Below are positions 58,428-64,000 of a stretch of 64,000 nt of DNA, in pieces (position 1 is the stretch's first letter; the number at the start of each line of letters is the position of its first letter). Both the position numbers and the translations under genes were made by a program. Below the pieces are notes generated by a model. That model did not search any database and was not told where the DNA came from. It saw only the letters and a program-made list of their open reading frames with translations. Source of the stretch: Pedosphaera parvula Ellin514 (GTDB lineage Bacteria > Verrucomicrobiota > Verrucomicrobiia > Limisphaerales > Pedosphaeraceae); contig NZ_ABOX02000003.1 in the NCBI RefSeq assembly GCF_000172555.1, positions 62,001 to 126,000 on the forward strand, read 5' to 3'.

Positions 58428-59165
58428 ATGAAACGCTCCATTTTAATCACTCTCGCCTGTCTGCCTCTGGCCCTGACTTCCTGTGCCACGAGCGAAAAAC
58501 AAGCCGCCGCCCCCAACACCCTCACCGCCCAGGAAAAGTCTGCCGGATGGCAACTTCTGTTCGATGGTAAAGACCTCGAAGGCTGGCACAATTTCAAACA
58601 CGAAGGCATCCGCCCCGGTTGGCAGGTTAAGGACGGCACTGTCGCCTGCATCGATCCGCACAACGCTGGCGATATCGTCACCGCCAATAAATACGACTGG
58701 TTCGAACTCCAACTCGATTACAACATCTCCGAAGGCGGCAACAGCGGCATCATGTATCACGTCACCGAGGATGGTGGCGCTGCCTGGGCCACCGGCCCCG
58801 AGTTCCAACTCGAGGATAACGCGAAGGCGGCCGACAAAATCCGTTGCGGCTGGCTCTATGCTCTCTACCAACCCCCGACCGATCCAAAGACTGACAAGCC
58901 TCTGGATGCCACCAAGCCTGCTGGTGAATGGAATCATGTTCGCCTGCTCATCTCCCCGGAGAAATGCGAACACGAAATCAACGGCGTGAAATATTTTGAT
59001 TACAAGCTCCACAGCGACGACTTCAACGACCGTGTTGCCAAGAGCAAGTTCGGCAAAATGCCTCACTTCGCGAAGTACGACCTCGGTTTCATCGCCCTGC
59101 AAGGCGATCACGGCCAGGTCTCCTTCCGCAACATCAAGATCCGTCCGATCGCAGTGACAAAGTAA
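58428..59165 (+). CDS. DUF1080 (3-keto-disaccharide hydrolase-like) lipoprotein
   Basis: A 245-residue predicted lipoprotein with lipobox ALTSC (Cys about 19). The DUF1080 concanavalin-like jelly roll starts at WQLLFDGKDLEGWHNF and includes WQVKDGTVACID, GGNSGIMYHV and the WNHVRLL strand. The family is very abundant in planctomycetes and verrucomicrobia and binds or hydrolyses sugars; some members hydrolyse 3-keto-glycosides. A secreted sugar-active role fits the neighbouring glycan genes. Ends at a strong terminator. Confidence 0.9.
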   Translation: MKRSILITLACLPLALTSCATSEKQAAAPNTLTAQEKSAGWQLLFDGKDLEGWHNFKHEGIRPGWQVKDGTVACIDPHNAGDIVTANKYDWFELQLDYNISEGGNSGIMYHVTEDGGAAWATGPEFQLEDNAKAADKIRCGWLYALYQPPTDPKTDKPLDATKPAGEWNHVRLLISPEKCEHEINGVKYFDYKLHSDDFNDRVAKSKFGKMPHFAKYDLGFIALQGDHGQVSFRNIKIRPIAVTK

Positions 59166-59197
59166 TTGCCTCGACCGCGACTCTTGGTGGTAATTTA

Positions 59198-59232
59198 AAA
59201 GGCGCCATTCTCACACCGGGAATGGCGCCTTT
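59198..59232. terminator. Bidirectional rho-independent terminator
   Basis: A 13-bp perfect stem AAAGGCGCCATTC / GAATGGCGCCTTT with a 9-base loop. On the plus strand CCTTTTTT follows; on the minus strand a TTTTAAATTA tract follows. It lies between two convergent genes, ending 33 bp after the DUF1080 stop and 26 bp after the opposite gene. Confidence 0.88.
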
Positions 59233-59258
59233 CCTTTTTTAACTGGCCGATGCCAGAC

Positions 59259-60170
59259 TCAAGGCAGAGCCTTATTATGATAGGTATCTTCGAAGTGAAT
59301 AATGTCCGTATCAGAAACGAGCATCTGGTTAAACTCCCAGGCAAAGCTCACGAACCCGGCAAATCCGATATTGTGAGCGGCCGTGCTGCGCGCGTTGATC
59401 GCATTGTCCCAACCTGCATACGACACGCCGGAACGTCCGCGTCCCGTACCCGTCGTGGTTTGGGAGAAACTCTCCACCAGGTACAGCTTGCTCAGCGGCA
59501 CGCCCACGTTGGCATAGCTGTTCACCGAACTCTGGTATTGAGTCTGGCACCAGCTTACCGAGTTCCCGCTGGCATTGATATCCTGCCCGCTCAGGTAAGT
59601 CTCCGTCGCGATGTAGCACTCGTTGGCAAGCCCCTGCCAGTCGGCTGAATTATTTCCCGGATTGGGGAATGGTGAGCACACGATTACGGTATGTCCATAG
59701 TAGCCATGCAAACGTGTGACCACGGCTCGCACCCACGCACGGTAATTGGCATCGGATGGCCATGACCCGGCCGACAACTCATTCAAGATGACCCAACTAG
59801 GCCTGACACCTGTAACCGTAAAGTTGGGGAGGATATAATTGTTCTCAATATCATCCGCCTTGGCTGCGCCGGTCATGGAACCATAACCCGAATTCAACGT
59901 GTTGTAGTAAACGGACAGGAAATTGCCGTTTCCGTTCACTTCTGAACGATGCACATCGCTGCCCATCGCGAGGAAGTGTCCATTCGCACTGGTAAAGTTT
60001 AGATGATCAAACTGGCTTTGGCATAAATGCTGGTCTGGTGAACAGGGACAGCAAAACGTCACGATGTCGAATCGCCGGTCTGCGACTGCATGGACACTGG
60101 TGCAGAGGGTCGACGTGAGTACAACTGTGATGAGGGAACCAATTAGTTTTTTTAGGATTGAGGATTTCAT
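59259..60170 (-). CDS. Secreted protein of unknown function (glycosidase-like barrel?)
   Basis: A 303-residue exported protein with signal peptide (LIGSLITVVLTSTLCTSVHA). Near the mature N terminus is a Cys cluster (TFCCPCSPDQHLC). The body has beta/alpha repeats with conserved-looking polar motifs (RPSWVILNELSAG, HTVIVCSPFPNPG, LYLVESFSQTT, SFAWEFNQML) and resembles a TIM-barrel hydrolase in pattern, with candidate acids in LNELSAG and LVESFS. No family assigned. Confidence 0.62.
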   Translation of the reverse strand: MKSSILKKLIGSLITVVLTSTLCTSVHAVADRRFDIVTFCCPCSPDQHLCQSQFDHLNFTSANGHFLAMGSDVHRSEVNGNGNFLSVYYNTLNSGYGSMTGAAKADDIENNYILPNFTVTGVRPSWVILNELSAGSWPSDANYRAWVRAVVTRLHGYYGHTVIVCSPFPNPGNNSADWQGLANECYIATETYLSGQDINASGNSVSWCQTQYQSSVNSYANVGVPLSKLYLVESFSQTTTGTGRGRSGVSYAGWDNAINARSTAAHNIGFAGFVSFAWEFNQMLVSDTDIIHFEDTYHNKALP

Positions 60171-60322
60171 ATGACTAACATGGGTTGTTCGTCAGTTCTT
60201 TTTGAGGACTCAATTGCTATAGACAAAGCCCTATCCTAAGTCAACTATTGGACCAGCTTTTTAGCGAAGAAAATTTTAAACAACTTGCGCAAGCTACTTC
60301 GAATTAAAGCGCCCGCAAACAG

Positions 60323-61303
60323 CTATTCCATCGGATATTTCAATCCCCACTGCGCGCGTAAAGCATCCATTGTCTTCATGATGGCAAGTGTTTCGTCCAG
60401 CGACATGACCGCACACTCCGTCTTGCCATTACGCATACAGTCCATGAACGCCTCCGCTTCAAATTGGTAGCCATTGCCAGTGTATGGAAATTCCAGAAGT
60501 TCCTCCCCGCCATTGTCCAGCGCCACCGTCATGTCTGAACCTTTCCACCATGATTTGTGCAAGGTGATTTTGCCTTCGGTCCCCACGAGTGAAGCTTCAT
60601 GAAAAGTATTGGCTGTGATCAAGGTCTGTAACAGGGCGAGTTGCCCTTTCGCATGCTTGAAAATCATTGCCGCCTTTTCATCGACTCCCGTCGTCCCGAT
60701 CTCAACCAGTCCGGTCACCTGGACAGGTGGCCCAAAAATCATATAGGCCAGCGACACCGGGTAAACCCCCAAATCCAGCAACGCACCGCCGCCCAGCGCC
60801 GGATCAAACAATCGACCTCCCCGCCGATCTGCCTTGAAACCAAAGTCCGCCGTCAACACCTCCACCTCACCGATAACTCCTTCGGCCAGCAATTCCCGCA
60901 ACCGCACCATCAACGGCAAAAAACGCGTCCACATCGCTTCCATCAATAGAATCTTTTTCTCCCGGGCAAAGTGAATCACTTGCTCTGCTTGAACCGCGTT
61001 AATCGTAAACGGCTTCTCACACAGGACTGGCTTTCCCGCCTCCAATGCCAGCAAAATGTTTTCAGCGTGCAGCGAATGGGGAGTAGCCACATAAACCGCA
61101 TCCACCTTGGAATCGCTCACCAGGCTTTCATAGCTTGCGTGGCGATAGGGGACATTGGATTCCACCGCAAAAGCATCCGCCCTCGCCTGCGTGCGGGAGC
61201 CGATCGCGACCAACTCCGCATCCGGCAGTGTGTGTAATCCTGCCGCAAACTTTTTGGCGATGGCTCCAGTCCCGAGAATTCCCCAACGAATCTTGTCTCC
61301 CAT
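60323..61303 (-). CDS. Gfo/Idh/MocA family oxidoreductase
   Basis: A 326-residue NAD(P)-dependent dehydrogenase. Rossmann motif GILGTGAIAKKFAAGL at the N terminus, VYVATPHSLH in the middle, and the family EKP motif (VLCEKPFTIN), whose Lys takes part in catalysis. The C-terminal alpha/beta domain follows (FDPALGGGALLDLGVYPVS). These enzymes oxidise or reduce sugars and inositols; the exact substrate is unknown. Plausibly associated with the sugar utilisation genes to its left, but not part of the same operon. Confidence 0.92.
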   Translation of the reverse strand: MGDKIRWGILGTGAIAKKFAAGLHTLPDAELVAIGSRTQARADAFAVESNVPYRHASYESLVSDSKVDAVYVATPHSLHAENILLALEAGKPVLCEKPFTINAVQAEQVIHFAREKKILLMEAMWTRFLPLMVRLRELLAEGVIGEVEVLTADFGFKADRRGGRLFDPALGGGALLDLGVYPVSLAYMIFGPPVQVTGLVEIGTTGVDEKAAMIFKHAKGQLALLQTLITANTFHEASLVGTEGKITLHKSWWKGSDMTVALDNGGEELLEFPYTGNGYQFEAEAFMDCMRNGKTECAVMSLDETLAIMKTMDALRAQWGLKYPME

Positions 61304-61430
61304 AATATCCGAACTGCCAAACGGAATGTGCCGCAGCAGTTCCTAAATAAAATTATCACAATTCAGGCGGTTGACCAAGCCGATCAACCACTCTCAAGCA
61401 TTCCAAACCGGACCGTCCTTTGCCGAAAAC

Positions 61431-63521
61431 TTACTTTTTCGCTTCGGCAGCCGGACCCGCATCCGCGGTGGAAATATATTCCAACAGGTTGGCAAAATCC
61501 TGTGGTGTCAATCCTTGCTCCAAACCTTCCGGCATGAGGGATTGTCCCTGACTCTGCATGCTCTTGATCTTCGAGCGCATCAGATTGTCCTCTTTTCCGA
61601 ATGCCTGTCTTACCGTAATACTTGACGTCGTTTCGCTCGCGATTATGCCCACCAGGCTCTCATCGTCCTTGGTTTCAATCTGGAAGGCAATATACGCCGG
61701 GGCAATCTCACGGTTGGGATCGAGAATATTTACCAGCATCTTTTCTTTGCCGGTATTTTTCACGGTCACCAGGTCTGGCCCCAGTTGATAACCATTGCCG
61801 CCCAAGCGATGGCAGGAAGAACAGCGCTGAAGATATATCTCCTTCCCTTTCGCCGCCTCGCCGTTGAGGTTCAAGGCGCTCTGATAAGCATCAATCACAT
61901 CCTGCCGCTTCTTTTCCTTGAAGTTCGCAAACACTTTGGCAGCGAGCTTATGCACTTCCGCATCATGATGATTGCGCAGGAACTTGATTTGAGCGGTCGT
62001 AAGATCAGTGGGCTGCATCGTCCCGCCCGCAATCGTGTTCAACAGCGCCGTCGCTCGTTCCGGCCGTCCCAGCAACACCGACATGATCTCGCTCTTCACG
62101 CGAGGGGCAGACTTGGGCCATTGCTTGATCAGTTCGTTGGCAACTTCAGCATCATTGAACCTGGCCAGAGTCGTCACGGCTGCCATCTGAATCATTTGCG
62201 GCTGGCTTTTATCAAGCAATGATACCAGCGTGGCACCCGATACCTTGTACTCAGTAAAGGCGAGCAACTGGATCGCCTGTGCACGTGTCGCTTCGTCAGC
62301 CTTGCTGTCTGCCGCCACCTTGGAAGCTTGCGCAAAGATGCCTTTCAAAGCTCCTTGAGTATCACTCTTCACCAAAGAACCACCAGACTTCTGCAAACCA
62401 TCTCCCAGCGAGCGCACGAGGGAAAACGTGAGCGCATCGTCATGCGATTTGCTGATGAACGCCAACACCTGCGCCACTTCCTGCTGGTTATTCTTCGCCC
62501 CGACGAGGGAAACCAATTGCAGGAGAAATTCCTGACCCGACTTATTCTTAGTGAAAGCTTCATCCCTGGCCACTGTGCCGAACATTTCACTCGCTCCCTC
62601 AGTGAGTGAACTCAGCACCGCTGCCTGAACCCATGAGCTTTGAGCATCCTGTTTTACGATCACACTCAAAACCTGAATTCGGCCTTCGTTTTTCAATTCT
62701 CCGAGAGTGAAAGCGAGTTGATAGCGAACGTTGATCGAAGGATCAGATGCCAGATTCTGAAGCCTGCTCCACAGTTTCTTTGATGCCATCGACTTCTTGA
62801 CGAATTTTTCCGACAACTTGATGGCGTGCTCACGCACATGTGCTTCGGTGTCATTCAAGCCAATCAAGACTTGCTCCTCCTTCAGTGAGTTCAACCCATC
62901 CAATGTGCAGAGAGCTTGTAATCGTCCGAGAGCAGATTTGGAGTTCTTCAACAACTTCACCAAGTCCGGCACCGCCGACTTATCCTGTCTCTCATTCAAC
63001 AAACGCGAGGCCGTATCACGATACCAGCCATTGGGACTTTCCAATGTCGCCACCAGTTCCTTCGTTGAAGTCTTGTCGAGATGGGGCAATGCGGGCTGCT
63101 TGTAACCATCCGGCACCACCCGATAAATGCGTCCGCGATCATTGCCGCTATTCAAATCGAGAAATTGCTTGATGCTCGACGGGAGGGACCAGGGATGCTC
63201 AATCGTCTCGCGATACATATCGATAACATACAACGTGCCATCGGGAGCATTCGCAAACTGCACCGGACGAAACCACGTGTCCTTCGAAGCCATGAACTCC
63301 ACATTCTCCTCACCCGGACCGCGCTGGGCTTTCAAACCGACATCGTCTGGCAAGAGCACCTTGCGATGAACGAGATTACCACCCGCATCCCCCACGAAAG
63401 CATTGTCCAAGTATTCCTTCGGAAACGCATTGCCTCGATAAATCGTCGTGCCTGTAGCCCCGGTAAAATAACCAGCCGAACGGCCGCCGCCCTCCACTGG
63501 CCCACTGACCAGACCGGCCAC
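61431..63521 (-). CDS. PVC-type haem-binding domain protein, C-terminal part
   Basis: A large exported protein of the kind found in planctomycetes and verrucomicrobia. This 696-residue frame holds the end of the beta-propeller (RPVQFANAPDGTLYVIDMYRETIEHP, GRIYRVVPDG), about 400 residues of HEAT-like repeats (helical pairs such as AVPDLVKLLKNSKSALGRLQAL) and a C-terminal haem domain with a single CSSCH motif (QRCSSCHRLGG), then PGREIAPAYI-like and QDFANLLEYI segments. The start at 63521 is only an internal codon: coding continues in another frame to the right. Function thought to be periplasmic electron transfer or sugar oxidation; unproven. Confidence 0.85.
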   Translation of the reverse strand: MAGLVSGPVEGGGRSAGYFTGATGTTIYRGNAFPKEYLDNAFVGDAGGNLVHRKVLLPDDVGLKAQRGPGEENVEFMASKDTWFRPVQFANAPDGTLYVIDMYRETIEHPWSLPSSIKQFLDLNSGNDRGRIYRVVPDGYKQPALPHLDKTSTKELVATLESPNGWYRDTASRLLNERQDKSAVPDLVKLLKNSKSALGRLQALCTLDGLNSLKEEQVLIGLNDTEAHVREHAIKLSEKFVKKSMASKKLWSRLQNLASDPSINVRYQLAFTLGELKNEGRIQVLSVIVKQDAQSSWVQAAVLSSLTEGASEMFGTVARDEAFTKNKSGQEFLLQLVSLVGAKNNQQEVAQVLAFISKSHDDALTFSLVRSLGDGLQKSGGSLVKSDTQGALKGIFAQASKVAADSKADEATRAQAIQLLAFTEYKVSGATLVSLLDKSQPQMIQMAAVTTLARFNDAEVANELIKQWPKSAPRVKSEIMSVLLGRPERATALLNTIAGGTMQPTDLTTAQIKFLRNHHDAEVHKLAAKVFANFKEKKRQDVIDAYQSALNLNGEAAKGKEIYLQRCSSCHRLGGNGYQLGPDLVTVKNTGKEKMLVNILDPNREIAPAYIAFQIETKDDESLVGIIASETTSSITVRQAFGKEDNLMRSKIKSMQSQGQSLMPEGLEQGLTPQDFANLLEYISTADAGPAAEAKK

Positions 63522-64000
63522 ACGCCAGTGGGGTACGAATCACGCGCCACGGTTCCTCCGGGCTAATACGAAACACCTCCGCTGCCGGGCCATCCACCGC
63601 GATGCTCGCCAGCGGCGCTGGCATTGCATAATACGGATTGCGAGCCGCGTATTTGTCATCATACATGAACAAGCGGATGTGGTCGCTGTTGTTGCAGGCG
63701 AAACGATGTCCCCAATCGTCAAAGCTCAACCCATGCTGTCCCCCGCCCGATTCCGAAGTCATAGTCATCGTGCGCGGATCGATGACGAAGTCGCGTCCAT
63801 GCAAATCAAGCGGCTTGGCTTCAGGATGTCTAAGTGATTTGATCCAACCACCGTTACCGCTGGTGGCGCCATGGATTTTGTTATCCAAGCCCCAGTTGAA
63901 GCTGTTCAACATCGCCTGCACATTGATGCGTTTCACCCCTTCGGCAAAACCGGTAAAAACCACTTCGCGCACATCCGCCTTGCCATCGCCATTGGTATCC
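63376..64000 (-). CDS. PVC-type haem-binding protein, N-terminal part (frameshifted, partial)
   Basis: The propeller part of the same protein, in a different frame and open to the right edge. Bases 64000 to about 63534 read DTNGDGKADVREVVFTGF, HGLSFDDWGHRF, NNSDHIRLFMYD and EVFRISPEEPWRVIRT, typical of the dehydrogenase-like propeller (TIGR02604-type). Past 63533 the frame becomes noise, while the frame of the C-terminal part takes over as WRVAGLVSGPVEGG. The original gene therefore spans 61431 to beyond 64000. Its beginning is outside the window. Confidence 0.8.
   Translation of the reverse strand, partial: DTNGDGKADVREVVFTGFAEGVKRINVQAMLNSFNWGLDNKIHGATSGNGGWIKSLRHPEAKPLDLHGRDFVIDPRTMTMTSESGGGQHGLSFDDWGHRFACNNSDHIRLFMYDDKYAARNPYYAMPAPLASIAVDGPAAEVFRISPEEPWRVIRTPLACGRSGQWASGGRRPFGWLFYRGYRHDDLSRQCVSEGILGQCFRGGCGW
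63530..63533 (-). other. Apparent one-base frameshift at a G/C run
   Basis: The plus strand has GGGG (CCCC on the coding strand). With three instead of four, the coding strand reads CGT ACC CAC TGG CGT GTG GCC, restoring RTHWRVAGL and joining the two frames with no other change. It may be a sequencing error, a recent mutation or, less likely, a programmed shift. Confidence 0.8.

Noticed and set aside
58244-58687. 147-residue minus-strand open frame overlapping the DUF1080 gene
   Set aside because: It overlaps the signal-peptide end of a well-supported gene; only its intergenic part looks unusual and may be a dispersed sequence.
63376-63530. Programmed frameshift in the haem-binding protein
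   Set aside because: No slippery heptamer plus downstream structure could be recognised, and the interrupted family is normally in one frame; sequencing error or mutation is simpler.

Overview
The window looks like a chromosomal segment of a free-living Gram-negative bacterium of the PVC group, most likely a soil or freshwater Verrucomicrobiota of the Pedosphaera type. This is inferred from gene content: a Planctomycetes/Verrucomicrobia-type protein with a C-terminal CxxCH haem-binding domain, a DUF1080 lipoprotein, many small secreted or lipoproteins and a polysaccharide-degradation operon. No rRNA, tRNA, insertion sequence, phage gene or CRISPR array was recognised.

Layout. 1-5071: a divergent sugar-acid locus (KDPG-type aldolase and D-xylonate-type dehydratase on the minus strand; MFS transporter and FAH-family enzyme on the plus strand). 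5083-5285: the decayed 3' end of a nucleotide-sugar dehydrogenase. 5440-8964: an unknown protein, a NarL-type response regulator, and an erythromycin-esterase/phosphoribosyltransferase pair. 9240-13313: a one-module nonribosomal peptide synthetase (C-A-PCP-TE) without a normal start codon. 14559-17513: an Hsp20-Lon stress operon. 17703-28943: mostly housekeeping and small envelope genes (glnS, 1-Cys peroxiredoxin, polA, GNAT, MBL hydrolase). 29055-32326: five consecutive stand-alone receiver proteins on one strand, one of them with Glu in place of the phospho-acceptor Asp. 32540-41302: ankyrin lipoprotein, SDR, a CxxCH protein, a PhoPQ-related hydrolase, and a CpxRA-like two-component system with a divergent proline-rich EF-hand secreted protein. 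41458-48473: an RND tripartite efflux operon with a divergent LysR regulator. 48552-58105: a minus-strand operon for galactose-containing glycans (GH2 enzyme, YtfR/YtfT/YjfF/YtfQ-type ABC importer, GH43, GalT). 58428-64000: DUF1080 lipoprotein, an unknown secreted protein, a Gfo/Idh/MocA oxidoreductase and a large PVC haem-binding protein interrupted by a one-base frameshift and running off the right edge.

How the genes work together. The first locus would import a sugar acid, dehydrate it to a 2-keto-3-deoxy acid and either cleave it (aldolase) or dehydrate it again (FAH protein). The 48-58 kb operon would release galactosyl or arabinosyl residues outside the cytoplasm, import them through a galactofuranose-type ABC transporter and feed them into the Leloir pathway via GalT. 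Hsp20 and Lon form a protein quality-control pair. The receiver array has no kinase beside it and is probably driven from elsewhere.

No wholly new system can be proven from sequence alone. The best candidates for a second look are the five-receiver array with its phosphomimetic member, the valine-predicted mini-NRPS with a Cys thioesterase and no usual start, the CpxP-like arrangement at 38-41 kb, and three intergenic stretches that read like decayed genes or dispersed elements. The frameshift near 63530 and the missing NRPS start both lie at G/C homopolymers, so sequencing error must be excluded.
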